Shown: positions 1-9,238, counted from the stretch's first letter. The stretch is 64,000 bases of DNA from Vibrio neptunius (GCF_000967495.1 NZ_JXXU01000023.1:1-64000), one strand, 5' to 3'. The notes: generated by a model not told the origin, from the sequence alone. Made by a program: numbers and translations.

Positions 1-9
1 TAGGTTTAT

Positions 10-22
10 ATTGTTAAAGAAC
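10..22 (-). promoter_or_regulatory. rRNA leader boxA antitermination element
   Basis: Read on the minus strand this is GTTCTTTAACAAT, close to the enterobacterial rrn boxA (TGCTCTTTAACAA). It lies downstream of two rrn-type promoters in the same orientation. The 16S gene is inferred to begin beyond the left edge. E. coli also has an rRNA operon (rrnG) next to clpB. Confidence 0.7.
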
Positions 23-54
23 TTTGCTTCGAGCTTCCCTCGAAACGGACGGCC

Positions 55-82
55 ATTTTAGCGATATAACTCATAGTGTCAA
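55..82 (-). promoter_or_regulatory. rRNA operon promoter P2
   Basis: On the minus strand there is a perfect TTGACA -35 (77-82), a 16-bp spacer and a TAAAAT -10 (55-60). The 16-bp spacing is typical of rrn promoters. It lies about 120 bp downstream of the stronger-looking P1 and upstream of boxA. Confidence 0.7.
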
Positions 83-179
83 ACACTTTTTTTGTTATTT
101 CTCTTAAAGTTAAATGATTAACTTCACTCCGTCTTTTTGTCGACGAGATTTGTTTAGCATCCCGTGACAACGAGGGCGC

Positions 180-207
180 ATTATAGGGAGTTCATTCGAC
201 AGTACAA
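180..207 (-). promoter_or_regulatory. rRNA operon promoter P1
   Basis: On the minus strand: -35 TTGTAC (202-207), 16-bp spacer, consensus TATAAT -10 (180-185), then a GC-rich discriminator GCGCCC, the hallmark of stringently controlled rrn P1 promoters. The A/T-rich stretch just upstream (about 210-245) could act as an UP element. The promoter starts about 110 bp beyond the end of clpB and reads the same way. Confidence 0.75.
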
Positions 208-281
208 GGGGTAAATGGAAAAAATCTATACTTTTTACTTTGTTCGCTCGCAATTTAATCAAAACGATGTAAATCAAAGCA

Positions 282-305
282 AAAAGGGCTCTCAAGAGCC
301 CTTTT
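282..305 (-). terminator. clpB terminator
   Basis: GGGCTC and GAGCCC form a stem flanked by A and T runs just after the clpB stop. It separates clpB from the rrn promoters, which read the same way. Confidence 0.75.
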
Positions 306-315
306 ATCCATATTA

Positions 316-2889
316 TTATTGATGTGCAATAATTTGATCTTTACTGACCAATAACTTAACGGGTTTATCTGGCACGATTTTCCCTGCCAGTATTGCTTTA
401 GCCAGTGGATTTTCGACACTTTGCTGGATTGCCCTTTTCAGAGGTCGAGCGCCATATACCGGATCGAAGCCAACTTGCGCAATCAGATCCAGCGCCTTAT
501 CTGAAACTTCCAGCGCATAACCTCTTTCTTCCATACGCTTGGACAGTCTTTGTAACTGAATAGATGCAATCGACTTAATGTGCTCCTGGCCAAGTGGATG
601 GAAAACAACACTCTCATCGACACGGTTTAGAAACTCCGGACGGAAATGTTTATTGACGACTTCCATCACCTGTTCTTTCATTCCGTGATAATCCAAAGAA
701 CCAAAGTTTTCCTGAATTCTCGCCGAACCTAAATTGGATGTCATAATAACAACCGTATTGCGGAAATCGACGGTGCGACCTTGGCCATCAGTTAAACGGC
801 CATCATCAAGCACTTGCAACAGAATGTTGAACACATCTGGATGCGCTTTTTCAACTTCGTCTAACAAGATCACGGAGTAAGGTTTTCTGCGTACAGCTTC
901 CGTCAGGTAGCCGCCTTCTTCATAGCCAACATACCCCGGAGGAGCCCCTACCAGTCGAGCGACTGAATGTTTTTCCATAAACTCGGACATATCAATTCGA
1001 ACCATGGCGTCTTCACTGTCAAACATAAAGCTTGCCAGCGTTTTGCATAATTCCGTCTTACCAACACCTGTTGGGCCCAAGAATAAGAAGGAGCCTATCG
1101 GTTTATTAGGATCCGAAAGCCCTGCTCTGCTGCGGCGAATAGCATTTGAAACCACTTCTACAGCTTCGGTTTGACCAATAACACGGGCATGTAGCACCTC
1201 TTCCATACGAAGAAGCTTTTCTTTTTCCGCTTCTAGCATTTTGGAAACAGGGATACCAGTCTGCTTAGACAATACATCAGCTATCTCATTGTCTGTAACT
1301 TTGTTACGCAACAAGGTCATTTCCTGCATCTCAGCTTGAGTGGCCAAATCAAGTTGCTTTTCCAACTCAGGAATACGACCATACTGAAGTTCAGACATTC
1401 GATTAAGGTCACCAGCTCGACGAGCAAACTCCATATCCATTCGAGCCTGCTCTAACTCACTCTTGATGTGCTGCGTACCCGATAAAGACGCTTTTTCTGC
1501 GTTCCACACTTCTTCAAGTTCGGCAAATGCTCGTTCTTTATCTTCCAGCTCTTCATTAAGGTTGCTTAGACGTTTCTCACTCGCTTCATCGTGTTCATTG
1601 GTCAACGCTTGCTGTTCAATTTTAAGCTGGATAATTTTCCGCTCCAGCTTATCGAGCGACTCAGGTTTAGAGTCGATCTGCATGCGGATACTTGATGCGG
1701 CCTCATCAATCAAGTCAATCGCTTTATCGGGCAATTGACGATCGGAGACGTAACGATGGGATAAACTCGCCGCAGCGACAATTGCAGGATCGGTAATTTC
1801 TACATGGTGATGCAGCTCGTAGCGCTCTTTCAATCCACGTAAAATCGCCACCGTGTCTTCAACCGAGGGCTCATCCACCAGCACTTTTTGAAAACGGCGC
1901 TCTAACGCCGGATCTTTTTCAATATATTGGCGGTATTCGTCTAATGTAGTGGCACCAACGCAGTGAAGCTCTCCACGTGCCAACGCCGGTTTGAGCATGT
2001 TACCTGCATCCATGGATCCTTCGCCTTTTCCGGCCCCAACCATGGTATGAATCTCATCAATAAAGAGGATGACATTGCCTTCTTCTTTGGAAAGCTCATT
2101 AAGAACCGATTTCAATCGCTCTTCAAATTCACCACGATATTTAGCGCCAGCAACTAAAGCACCCATATCAAGTGACAGAACTCGTTTGTTGCGTAAGCCT
2201 TCAGGAACTTCATTATTGATGATGCGCTGCGCTAACCCTTCAACAATTGCAGTTTTGCCGACACCGGGTTCACCGATAATCACAGGATTATTCTTGGTTC
2301 GACGTTGCAGTACTTGAATCGTGCGGCGAATCTCGTCATCACGGCCGATGACTGGGTCCAATTTACCTTGCTCAGCTCGCTCGGTGAGATCGATAGTGAA
2401 CTTTTCCAAAGCTTGGCGCAAATCTTCAGCATTTTGATCATTCACTTTTTGCCCGCCGCGAACCTTATCAATGGCATTACTCAGCTTGGCTTCGGTTAAA
2501 CCTAACTCTTTTAAAAGATCACCGAGTGGTCCGCGATCCTCAATGGCAGCAAGAAGGAAAACTTCTGAAGAAATGTAGGCGTCCTGACGCTTTTGCGCGA
2601 CTTTGTCACACAGATTAAAAAGTGTACCCATCGAACTGGACAGCTGAACATCACCACCGATACCACTGACTTTGGGTAAACGGTCAAGAATCTCACTCAA
2701 CTTAGAACGTAAATGGGTAACATCGACATCGAGCATCGTCAGTAATGGCCTAATAGGACTGCCATTCTGATCCATCAGCGCAACCATCAAGTGCACTGGT
2801 TCGATGTATTGATGATCGCGCCCCAGCGCGAGCGATTGTGCGTCAGATATCGCTATTTGGAATTTGCTTGTGAATCTGTCGAGACGCAT
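316..2889 (-). CDS. clpB: ClpB protein disaggregase (AAA+ chaperone)
   Basis: Hexameric cytoplasmic ATPase that extracts polypeptides from aggregates together with DnaK/DnaJ/GrpE. The 857 residues equal the usual ClpB length. An N-terminal Clp repeat domain (about 1-145) is followed by AAA domain 1 with Walker A GEPGVGKT (near 206) and Walker [11 protein letters not shown], then a long charged coiled-coil middle domain (about 410-525, the DnaK contact region), then AAA domain 2 with Walker A GPTGVGKT (near 605) and [12 protein letters not shown]. The middle domain and the lack of a ClpP-binding loop separate it from ClpA and ClpC. A sigma-32-type promoter lies upstream, so heat-shock induction is expected. 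It is next to an rrn promoter region, as in E. coli. Confidence 0.98.
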   Translation of the reverse strand: MRLDRFTSKFQIAISDAQSLALGRDHQYIEPVHLMVALMDQNGSPIRPLLTMLDVDVTHLRSKLSEILDRLPKVSGIGGDVQLSSSMGTLFNLCDKVAQKRQDAYISSEVFLLAAIEDRGPLGDLLKELGLTEAKLSNAIDKVRGGQKVNDQNAEDLRQALEKFTIDLTERAEQGKLDPVIGRDDEIRRTIQVLQRRTKNNPVIIGEPGVGKTAIVEGLAQRIINNEVPEGLRNKRVLSLDMGALVAGAKYRGEFEERLKSVLNELSKEEGNVILFIDEIHTMVGAGKGEGSMDAGNMLKPALARGELHCVGATTLDEYRQYIEKDPALERRFQKVLVDEPSVEDTVAILRGLKERYELHHHVEITDPAIVAAASLSHRYVSDRQLPDKAIDLIDEAASSIRMQIDSKPESLDKLERKIIQLKIEQQALTNEHDEASEKRLSNLNEELEDKERAFAELEEVWNAEKASLSGTQHIKSELEQARMDMEFARRAGDLNRMSELQYGRIPELEKQLDLATQAEMQEMTLLRNKVTDNEIADVLSKQTGIPVSKMLEAEKEKLLRMEEVLHARVIGQTEAVEVVSNAIRRSRAGLSDPNKPIGSFLFLGPTGVGKTELCKTLASFMFDSEDAMVRIDMSEFMEKHSVARLVGAPPGYVGYEEGGYLTEAVRRKPYSVILLDEVEKAHPDVFNILLQVLDDGRLTDGQGRTVDFRNTVVIMTSNLGSARIQENFGSLDYHGMKEQVMEVVNKHFRPEFLNRVDESVVFHPLGQEHIKSIASIQLQRLSKRMEERGYALEVSDKALDLIAQVGFDPVYGARPLKRAIQQSVENPLAKAILAGKIVPDKPVKLLVSKDQIIAHQ

Positions 2890-2937
2890 ACCTACCTTCC
2901 TAACCTTAACGGAGAATACTCTTATAGTCAGTATGAA

Positions 2938-2966
2938 AGATGGATACGCAAGAATCGATTTTCAAG
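2938..2966 (-). promoter_or_regulatory. sigma-32 heat-shock promoter of clpB
   Basis: On the minus strand CTTGAAA (2960-2966) is followed after 14 bp by ATCCATCT (2938-2945), close to the sigma-32 consensus CTTGAAA-N13/14-CCCCATNT. It sits about 50 bp upstream of the clpB start codon. Confidence 0.65.
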
Positions 2967-3001
2967 GGGAGAGTGCTAAGTTTCCTTAGCAATTCTGGGC
3001 G

Positions 3002-3730
3002 TTACTTTTCCAACCATATAAACGTTGCTTGCCTCCCAGTAACCCCATCTCGACGATAAGAAAAGAAGCGCTTCGGATTGAGATAAGTACACAGTTCACT
3101 GTAATAAACGTCAGTCACACCGACGTGATTCAAGCGCTGAGTAACAAGCATGTTCATATCTGCTAGCCATTTCCCCGGCTTTTTACGTGGTACAAATGCC
3201 TTTTTAGCCTCAGAGTCGAACGAGGTGAATGCATCCAATACGTCCTGACCAACCTCAAATGCAGAAGCACCGATTGCAGGGCCAATCCAAGCCATTACCT
3301 GCCCGTCAAATTTCGCGACCGCATTTTCAACAATCCCATCGGCCAAACCGCGCCAGCCAGCATGAACCGCTGCCACTTGTGTACCAGCGGTATTGGTCAA
3401 CAAAACGGGTAAACAATCAGCGGTCATAGCAGAACACACTACGCCTATTCGCTGAGTAAAGAGGCCATCAGCATCCAGTACGTTTTGCGTTGGTCTGTCA
3501 GCTTCCAATACAAGTGTAGAGTGTGTCTGATTAAGCCAAATTGGTGCCGTCGGCATCTGAGATTGCTGCGTTAACCATTGACGGTTCTTTTCAATAATCG
3601 CAAGTTCATCCCCAACATGTGCGCCAAGGTTTAACCCTTGATAAACACCAGAAGAAAAGCCTTGGTGTCGAGTCGAAGCAAAAGCTTTAACATGGCTCGG
3701 TGCAGGCCAGTTAGGGATGATAATATCCAT
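3002..3730 (-). CDS. pgeF: Peptidoglycan editing factor PgeF (YfiH/LACC1 multicopper-oxidase-like family)
   Basis: Family protein of 242 residues with the zinc-site signature: a Cys in MTADCLPVLL and a His in AVHAGWRGLADG. E. coli YfiH/PgeF removes cytoplasmic peptidoglycan precursors that wrongly carry L-serine, and homologues show purine nucleoside phosphorylase or adenosine deaminase activity. The older name, polyphenol oxidase (laccase), is less apt. The start codon lies 1 bp after the rluD stop, so the two genes are cotranscribed and probably translationally coupled. The pair is conserved in Enterobacteria and Vibrios. Confidence 0.93.
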   Translation of the reverse strand: MDIIIPNWPAPSHVKAFASTRHQGFSSGVYQGLNLGAHVGDELAIIEKNRQWLTQQSQMPTAPIWLNQTHSTLVLEADRPTQNVLDADGLFTQRIGVVCSAMTADCLPVLLTNTAGTQVAAVHAGWRGLADGIVENAVAKFDGQVMAWIGPAIGASAFEVGQDVLDAFTSFDSEAKKAFVPRKKPGKWLADMNMLVTQRLNHVGVTDVYYSELCTYLNPKRFFSYRRDGVTGRQATFIWLEK

Positions 3731-3731
3731 C

Positions 3732-4712
3732 TTAGAATTCGTCTTCTAATCCGTGTTGTTGCGTATCTTGGCGAAGTGCTTCGGCCATTTCGACAATGTC
3801 ATCTGGTACTGGCGCGTGGAACTCCAACTCTTCTCCGGTTACCGGATGATCAAACTTTAGCATCACAGCATGGAGCGCTTGACGATCAAACTTACGGATC
3901 ATTTCCGCCAGTTCTTCTGAAGCACCAGAAGGAATTCGCGCGCGACCACCATAAGCAGAATCACCTAACAAAGGATGCTGAAGGTAAGACATGTGCACAC
4001 GGATCTGGTGAGTACGCCCGGTTTCAAGTCGTAAGCGAATACGAGTGTGTTCACGGAAATGTTCAGCAACTCGGTAGTGCGTCACCGCAGGCTTACCCAT
4101 TGGACTAACCGCCATCAAAGTACGCTTTGTTGAGTGGCGGCCAATCGGCTGTTCTACTCGTCCACCAGCCGTCATACGGCCAATCGCGATAGCTTCGTAC
4201 TCACGTACGAAGTTGCGCTTTTTCTGTAGAGCACGCACTAAACGAGTTTGGGCTGGCACCGTTTTGGCGACGACCATTAGGCCCGTTGTATCTTTATCGA
4301 GACGATGCACAATACCCGCTCGTGGCACTTCAGCGATACTTGGATAATAGTGTAACAGCGCATTCAGCACTGTGCCATCTGGTGTACCTGCCCCTGGGTG
4401 TACAACAAAACCACGAGGTTTATTGATCACTAAGATATCATCGTCTTCATATACGATATCAAGAGGAATATCTTGTGCTTCCCAGCGCTCTTCATCTTCC
4501 AGTTCTGCTTGAAGGATAATTTCCTCGCCACCCATAACCTTGGTGCGAGGTTTTGTGATCACTTCACCATTAACTTTAACTTTACCGCCAAGCAACCATT
4601 CCTTTAAGCGCGAGCGAGAAAAGTCAGCGAATAATTCTGCGATAGCTTGGTCTAGACGTTGGCCTAGTTGGCTATCTTTTACTGTATTTGTTAATTCAAT
4701 CTGCTGAGCCAT
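3732..4712 (-). CDS. rluD: 23S rRNA pseudouridine(1911/1915/1917) synthase RluD
   Basis: Converts U1911, U1915 and U1917 in helix 69 of 23S rRNA to pseudouridine. The N-terminal S4 RNA-binding domain (about 18-75) precedes the RluA-family catalytic domain with the motif GIVHRLDKDTTGLMVVAKT, whose Asp is the catalytic nucleophile. At 326 residues it is the same length as E. coli RluD. The acidic tail ending GLEDEF is usual. It is divergent from bamD with 130 bp between them, an arrangement shared with E. coli. Confidence 0.97.
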   Translation of the reverse strand: MAQQIELTNTVKDSQLGQRLDQAIAELFADFSRSRLKEWLLGGKVKVNGEVITKPRTKVMGGEEIILQAELEDEERWEAQDIPLDIVYEDDDILVINKPRGFVVHPGAGTPDGTVLNALLHYYPSIAEVPRAGIVHRLDKDTTGLMVVAKTVPAQTRLVRALQKKRNFVREYEAIAIGRMTAGGRVEQPIGRHSTKRTLMAVSPMGKPAVTHYRVAEHFREHTRIRLRLETGRTHQIRVHMSYLQHPLLGDSAYGGRARIPSGASEELAEMIRKFDRQALHAVMLKFDHPVTGEELEFHAPVPDDIVEMAEALRQDTQQHGLEDEF

Positions 4713-4842
4713 ATCGAACTTTTTTAAAAACTGTGAGACTAATTGTCACTAGTGTGGAAGAATATCGCTCCATTGTATCTGCTACCGGCAAGAAAGTAAC
4801 GGAAGCGCAAAAAATATTTATCTCAAGGAATCGAATCCTGAC

Positions 4843-5568
4843 ATGAAAAAGCATACTTTATCTGGCTTATTGGCACTGTCCGTTTTGGTTGGCTGTTCTA
4901 GCAGCGAAGAAATCGTTCCGGATGTACCGCCATCAGAACTCTACTCAGAAGCACAGGTATCGCTGCAAAGTGGCAATTGGTTAACAGCTATCAACAAGCT
5001 AGAAGCACTGGACTCTCGCTACCCGTTCGGTGCTTATTCTGAGCAAGTTCAGCTGGATCTAATTTATGCTTACTACAAAAACGACGATTTAGCGCTTGGC
5101 CTTGCAACTATTGAACGTTTCTCTCGCCTCAACCCAACTCACGAAAAGCTAGACTGGGTTTTGTACATGCGTGGACTAACTCATATGGCACAAGATCGTA
5201 ACTTTATGCATGACCTATTTAATGTTGATCGAAGTGATCGAGATCCTGAACCCGTCAAAAAAGCCTTTGCTGACTTCAAAAAATTACTAGAGCGCAATCC
5301 AAATAGCCCTTACGCAGAAGATGCTCAAAAACGTATGTTTGCCCTGAAAAATCGTTTGGCTGAATACGATCTAGCAACAGCTGACTTCTATCTGCGTCGT
5401 GAAGCTTGGATAGCAGCCATCAATCGAACACAAGAATTACAAAAAACTTACCCAGATACAGAAGCAGCACGCAAATCACTTGAGATTCAACTCGAGGCTT
5501 ACGAAAAGCTTGGTTTGGCCGATCCTGCTAAACATACCGAGCAACTTATCAGGCTAAACCCTCAGTAA
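4843..5568 (+). CDS. bamD: Outer membrane assembly lipoprotein BamD
   Basis: Essential lipoprotein of the BAM complex that inserts beta-barrel proteins into the outer membrane. Residues 1-18 form a lipoprotein signal with lipobox LVGC, followed by SSS, so no inner-membrane retention Asp. The rest (241 residues in all) is TPR-like: SELYSEAQVSLQSGNWLTAI and later repeats match the YfiO family. It is divergent from rluD and has its own terminator downstream. Confidence 0.97.
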   Translation: MKKHTLSGLLALSVLVGCSSSEEIVPDVPPSELYSEAQVSLQSGNWLTAINKLEALDSRYPFGAYSEQVQLDLIYAYYKNDDLALGLATIERFSRLNPTHEKLDWVLYMRGLTHMAQDRNFMHDLFNVDRSDRDPEPVKKAFADFKKLLERNPNSPYAEDAQKRMFALKNRLAEYDLATADFYLRREAWIAAINRTQELQKTYPDTEAARKSLEIQLEAYEKLGLADPAKHTEQLIRLNPQ

Positions 5569-5586
5569 CGGTGTATAAATGAGAAT

Positions 5587-5612
5587 AAACGCCTCTTTAT
5601 TGAGGCGTTTTT
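5587..5612 (+). terminator. bamD terminator
   Basis: AAACGCCTC and GAGGCGTTT form a 9-bp stem followed by a T run 20 bp after the bamD stop. Confidence 0.85.
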
Positions 5613-5678
5613 TTTGCCTACTTTGATGATAGAGTTATTAAGAACTACCTTTAAAAGATGATCTTTCGAGGGTATTTA

Positions 5679-7124
5679 ATGAGCAAAATTGTCTTGTTTC
5701 TGATCTTGTTCGTCGCCATACCGCAACATGCCGACGCGCTGTCATTATCACCATTGAAAAAAAATCCTTATTTTGGCGATCTGGACGAACTTGAAAGGAA
5801 AGGAGCGATACGAGTTCTCGTTTCAGCGGATCTTGGCTTTTACTATATTGAGGATGGCAAACCAAAAGGTATTCTCGCTGAATTGTTGTACCACTTTGAA
5901 AAAGAACTAAGACAACGTTCATCTTACTTTAACCTACAGATCATCCCTGTCCATCGAGATGAACTTCTCCCTTCTCTTGAAAAAGGCTTCGGTGATCTGA
6001 TTGTCGCCAATCTGACAATGACTTCCTATCGTTCAAAATATGTCGATTTCAGCATTCCAGTTTTGCAGGGAGTGCGTGAGCTGTTAATCACTCATGATAC
6101 TAACGTCCCGCCAATTACAGAGTTGAAAGAAATCAGTGGCCAAGAGATCTGGGTTAGAGCCAGCTCCAGTTACTTTGAAAGCTTACAAAAAGTCAATCAA
6201 ATGCTTGATGTACATGATTTACAGCCTGTCACTATTCGCTTTGTTGAAGAAACTCTTCAAGATATTGAAATTATTGAACTTGTCAATCAAGGTCATATTA
6301 ATGCTACCGTCCTAGACAGCCATAAAGCCGAACTCTGGCTTAAGGTTATGGATAACATACTCTTACACGATCAAGCACCTATCAGAGTGGATGGTAAAAT
6401 TGCTTGGGCAATGCGAAAAAACAGCCCCCATTTACAGTCATTCGTAAACCAATATCTAAGGAAAACTCGATCAGGCACTTTGTTGGGTAACGTCATTTAT
6501 GGCAAATATCTTGACAAAACAGACTGGTTAAAACGTATTCTCCACCCTGATCATATTGGCCGCCTTGACTCGTTATCAGGAATCTTTGCCAATTATTCCG
6601 AACAATATGACTTTGACCCACTAATGATCTCAGCGCAAGGTTTTCAAGAATCGGGCTTAGATCAGAGCAAAGTATCACACAAAGGTGCAGTGGGTGTTAT
6701 GCAGGTGTTACCGAGTACCGCTATGGATCCTAATGTCGCCATACCCAATATTTATCAAGTCGATAACAATATCCATGCGGGCGTGAAATACATGCGTTTT
6801 ATCAAGGACCGCTATTTTAGTGATGATGAGATCACGCCCGACAATCAGGTTTATTTTTCCCTTGCCGCTTACAACGCTGGCCCGGCTAATATTCGTAAGA
6901 TGCGTAATTTGGCCAAGCAGCATGGCTATGATCCAAATCGATGGTTCCGGCATGTTGAGATCATGGCAAGACGTAATATTGGTCGTGAGCCAGTTCACTA
7001 TGTCTCCAACATCAATCGGTATTTTGTCATTTACAAGCAGCTCAACGCACTAAAAGAGCAACGTAAACTTCAATCCACTAGCAAAAGCACACCAGCTCTC
7101 TTCGTTCCTAGTATCGATAAGTAA
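5679..7124 (+). CDS. MltF-like lytic transglycosylase with periplasmic solute-binding domain
   Basis: The N-terminal half (about 40-270) is a family 3 solute-binding-protein domain. The C-terminal half (about 295-440) is an SLT/lysozyme-like transglycosylase domain with the catalytic Glu in AQGFQESGLDQ and the motifs GAVGVMQVLPSTA and SLAAYNAGPANI. This is the architecture of MltF (YfhD), which cleaves peptidoglycan to 1,6-anhydromuropeptides. I chose the ATG at 5679 over 5658 because it starts a clean signal peptide (MSKIVLFLILFVAIPQHADA). V. cholerae carries a similar gene after bamD. There is no lipobox, unlike some Mlt proteins. It is monocistronic between the bamD terminator and a 340-bp gap. 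Confidence 0.88.
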   Translation: MSKIVLFLILFVAIPQHADALSLSPLKKNPYFGDLDELERKGAIRVLVSADLGFYYIEDGKPKGILAELLYHFEKELRQRSSYFNLQIIPVHRDELLPSLEKGFGDLIVANLTMTSYRSKYVDFSIPVLQGVRELLITHDTNVPPITELKEISGQEIWVRASSSYFESLQKVNQMLDVHDLQPVTIRFVEETLQDIEIIELVNQGHINATVLDSHKAELWLKVMDNILLHDQAPIRVDGKIAWAMRKNSPHLQSFVNQYLRKTRSGTLLGNVIYGKYLDKTDWLKRILHPDHIGRLDSLSGIFANYSEQYDFDPLMISAQGFQESGLDQSKVSHKGAVGVMQVLPSTAMDPNVAIPNIYQVDNNIHAGVKYMRFIKDRYFSDDEITPDNQVYFSLAAYNAGPANIRKMRNLAKQHGYDPNRWFRHVEIMARRNIGREPVHYVSNINRYFVIYKQLNALKEQRKLQSTSKSTPALFVPSIDK

Positions 7125-7465
7125 CGCAGGAAAAATATACTCAGACAGAGAACCTGAAAACTATAAAGGGGAATGAGAAGAGAATCACACTGGTAGTTGA
7201 GCAACAATTAACCGCAAGTTTTTATCAGGTCGAACAAGTGCCCTAAAAAGCAGATGATTTTTAGTATGTTGCCTCTCTCAATCTAGCGATATTTTTTTGG
7301 GGCACAAGCTTTTTCAGCGCCAAATAAACCAAGTATTTGAGATAGATCACGTTTAATTTCAATCTAAAAACACACCACCAAAAAAGTGATTTATATCACA
7401 TTATTTTAAACTTGGGCGAGTAATCTGAAGTTAACCCATAAGGGATGCAACAGAGGAAAACATCT
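7125..7465 (+). other. Intergenic region upstream of raiA
   Basis: A 341-bp AT-rich gap without a convincing ORF. It holds a CRP-type palindrome near 7386-7399 and the raiA ribosome binding site (GAGGAAA at about 7452). I see no other recognisable structure. Confidence 0.6.
7384..7402. promoter_or_regulatory. CRP-type binding site upstream of raiA
   Basis: GTGA-N6-TCAC with perfect half-sites (7386-7389 and 7396-7399), flanked by A and T as in the CRP consensus. It lies about 70 bp before the raiA start. E. coli raiA (yfiA) is known to be under cAMP-CRP control, which supports the assignment. Confidence 0.65.
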
Positions 7466-7795
7466 ATGAAAGTAAACATCACTGGTAAAAACATCGAAAC
7501 CACCTCTGCAATCCGAGCCCATATTGAGAGCAAATTTAAAAAGCTGGAAAAATGGCAAGTAGACATCATCGGATGTCAGGCAAGCTTCTGTGAGGAGCCA
7601 AACAAACAGAAGAAATTTGAAGCTGTTATTACCGTCCCTAAAGGTCAGCTTGTGGCGTCTGCAACCAACGAAGATCTTTATATTGCGATCAATGAAGTAG
7701 AGCAAAAACTAGAACGTCAGCTCAATAAACTTCGTCACAAGCCTGAAGCACGACGTACAGAGAAACCGGAGCTTGAAGAGATAGAAAGCGAATAA
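7466..7795 (+). CDS. raiA: Ribosome-associated inhibitor / hibernation factor RaiA
   Basis: Binds the decoding and mRNA channel region of the 30S subunit in stationary phase or cold, blocking initiation and stabilising 70S monomers. The 109-residue protein has the beta-alpha-beta-beta-beta-alpha S30AE domain (MKVNITGKNIETTSAIRAH) and a short acidic tail, the mark of short YfiA-type proteins rather than long HPF. The upstream in-frame ATG at 7445 is rejected because GAGGAAA sits at the right distance only from 7466. A CRP-type site upstream fits induction under carbon stress. Confidence 0.96.
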   Translation: MKVNITGKNIETTSAIRAHIESKFKKLEKWQVDIIGCQASFCEEPNKQKKFEAVITVPKGQLVASATNEDLYIAINEVEQKLERQLNKLRHKPEARRTEKPELEEIESE

Positions 7796-7833
7796 TAGTT
7801 AACTCATATTGATGAGTTACTGAGGATTTAAAA

Positions 7834-7860
7834 AATAGCGCCAGAAGGCGCTATTTTTTT
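7834..7860 (+). terminator. raiA terminator
   Basis: AATAGCGCC and GGCGCTATT form a 9-bp stem with an AGAA loop, followed by a T run. A second small hairpin (AACTC..GAGTT) precedes it at about 7800-7817. Confidence 0.85.
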
Positions 7861-7862
7861 AC

Positions 7863-7891
7863 TTGACGCTCACTAAACGGTTGCTTATTGT
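7863..7891 (+). promoter_or_regulatory. Promoter of pheL-pheA
   Basis: TTGACG (7863-7868), a 17-bp spacer and TATTGT (7886-7891), about 30 bp upstream of the leader peptide start. It is the only good sigma-70 match between the raiA terminator and pheL. Confidence 0.55.
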
Positions 7892-7922
7892 GTTGGCAGC
7901 ATCACAATAAAAGTAACGTTCT

Positions 7923-7970
7923 ATGACCCACAACACTCTGTTCTTTTTTGACTTCTTTTTTCTCCACTAA
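7923..7970 (+). CDS. pheL: pheA operon leader peptide PheL
   Basis: A 15-residue ORF, MTHNTLFFFDFFFLH. Six of the 15 residues are Phe, three on each side of an Asp, the signature of a phenylalanine attenuation leader. It ends just before a region that can form either an antiterminator (GGAGGC at 7975-7980 with GCCTCC at 8020-8025) or the terminator hairpin at 8018-8039. Ribosome stalling at the Phe codons when charged tRNA-Phe is scarce should favour the antiterminator and allow pheA transcription, as in E. coli. Confidence 0.95.
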   Translation: MTHNTLFFFDFFFLH

Positions 7971-8017
7971 GCTTGGAGGCTCTCTCGTTTTCGAAAGAAA
8001 AGTCAAAAACGAACAGG

Positions 8018-8044
8018 AAGCCTCCCAAAAGGGAGGCTTTTTTT
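8018..8044 (+). terminator. pheA attenuator (terminator form)
   Basis: AAGCCTCCC and GGGAGGCTT form a 9-bp stem with an AAAA loop and a U tract immediately before pheA. The left arm overlaps the sequence that pairs with GGAGGC at 7975-7980 in the alternative antiterminator. The two structures are mutually exclusive. Confidence 0.93.
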
Positions 8045-8059
8045 ATGAAGGAATGCAGG

Positions 8060-9238
8060 ATGACCGAACAAAAATACTCACTCGATGAAATTCGCTTACG
8101 TTTAAATGAGCTGGATGACGAACTGTTGAAGCTCTTATCAGAACGAAGAAAAATGAGTATCGAAGTGGCAAAGAGTAAAGTTCAGACATCTAAACCAGTT
8201 CGTGACGCAAGTCGAGAACAACAGTTATTGGTGAAACTGATTAACGCTGGTCATAACAAGTATGAACTCGATGCTCAGTATATTACCAAGCTATTCCACA
8301 CTATTATTGAAGACTCTGTTTTGCTGCAACAATCTTACCTGCAGAATCTCGCCAATCCTGAGTTGAGCCGTAAACCGCTGGCTCGAGTGGCCTTCCTTGG
8401 TTCTAAAGGATCATACTCCCACCTCGCTAGCCGTGAATATTTCAGCCGTAAAAACACAGAGCTGATAGAGCTCAATTGCGAGCACTTCAAAGAGGTGACA
8501 CAGACGGTTGAATCTGGTCATGCCGATTATGGCGTACTGCCAATTGAAAACACTAGCTCCGGTTCAATCAATGAAGTATACGATCTGCTGCAACATACTA
8601 CACTGTATATCGTTGGTGAAATGACCCTACCAATCGAACATTGCTTGGTTGCAACTTCGGATATTCGTTTAGAAGAGATAAAAACCCTCTACTCACACCC
8701 ACAACCTCATCAACAATGCAGTGAATTCCTAAGCCGAATGAAAGGCGTCACACTGGAGTCTTGTGCCAGCACTGCCGATGCAATGCAGAAGGTTAAGGAA
8801 ATGGGTCGCCGCGATGTTGCCGCGATTGGTAATGCTTCAAGTGGTAAACTCTATGGTTTACAGTCGATCCAAGGCAATATTGCTAACCAAACTGAGAACC
8901 ATACCCGTTTCATCATAGTAGCACGCAAACCCGTGGAGGTTTCCAGCCAGATCCCAGCAAAAACGACACTCATCATGTCAACTTCCCAAGACGCCGGCTC
9001 TTTAGTCGCAACTTTACTCGTGCTACAAAAGTACGGAATCAACATCAACAAATTGGAATCGCGTCCAATTATGGGGAACCCTTGGGAAGAAATGTTTTAT
9101 GTTGATCTCGAATCTCACCTTGAATCCGACGAGATGCAGCAAGCTCTGAACGAACTAACAAAACTGACTAAACATTTAAAAGTTTTGGGTTGTTACCCAA
9201 GCGAAAATGTCAAACCAACAACAGTGAAACTTCAGTAA
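8060..9238 (+). CDS. pheA: Bifunctional chorismate mutase / prephenate dehydratase (P-protein)
   Basis: First two steps of phenylalanine synthesis: chorismate to prephenate, then to phenylpyruvate. The domains are AroQ chorismate mutase (about 1-90, ELLKLLSERRKMSIEVAKSK), prephenate dehydratase (about 105-285, VAFLGSKGSYSH and YGVLPIENTSSGSINEVYDLL) and a C-terminal ACT domain with the Phe-binding motif ESRP. I chose 8060 (MTEQKYSLDEIR) because GAAGGA is well placed and the family starts there. The longer in-frame reading from 7973 runs through the attenuator and is not credible. Regulation is by attenuation through pheL plus probable feedback by Phe. Confidence 0.97.
   Translation: MTEQKYSLDEIRLRLNELDDELLKLLSERRKMSIEVAKSKVQTSKPVRDASREQQLLVKLINAGHNKYELDAQYITKLFHTIIEDSVLLQQSYLQNLANPELSRKPLARVAFLGSKGSYSHLASREYFSRKNTELIELNCEHFKEVTQTVESGHADYGVLPIENTSSGSINEVYDLLQHTTLYIVGEMTLPIEHCLVATSDIRLEEIKTLYSHPQPHQQCSEFLSRMKGVTLESCASTADAMQKVKEMGRRDVAAIGNASSGKLYGLQSIQGNIANQTENHTRFIIVARKPVEVSSQIPAKTTLIMSTSQDAGSLVATLLVLQKYGININKLESRPIMGNPWEEMFYVDLESHLESDEMQQALNELTKLTKHLKVLGCYPSENVKPTTVKLQ

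Noticed and set aside
3638..4108. 156-codon plus-strand frame over pgeF/rluD
   Set aside because: Antisense to two well-supported conserved genes, with no start signal.
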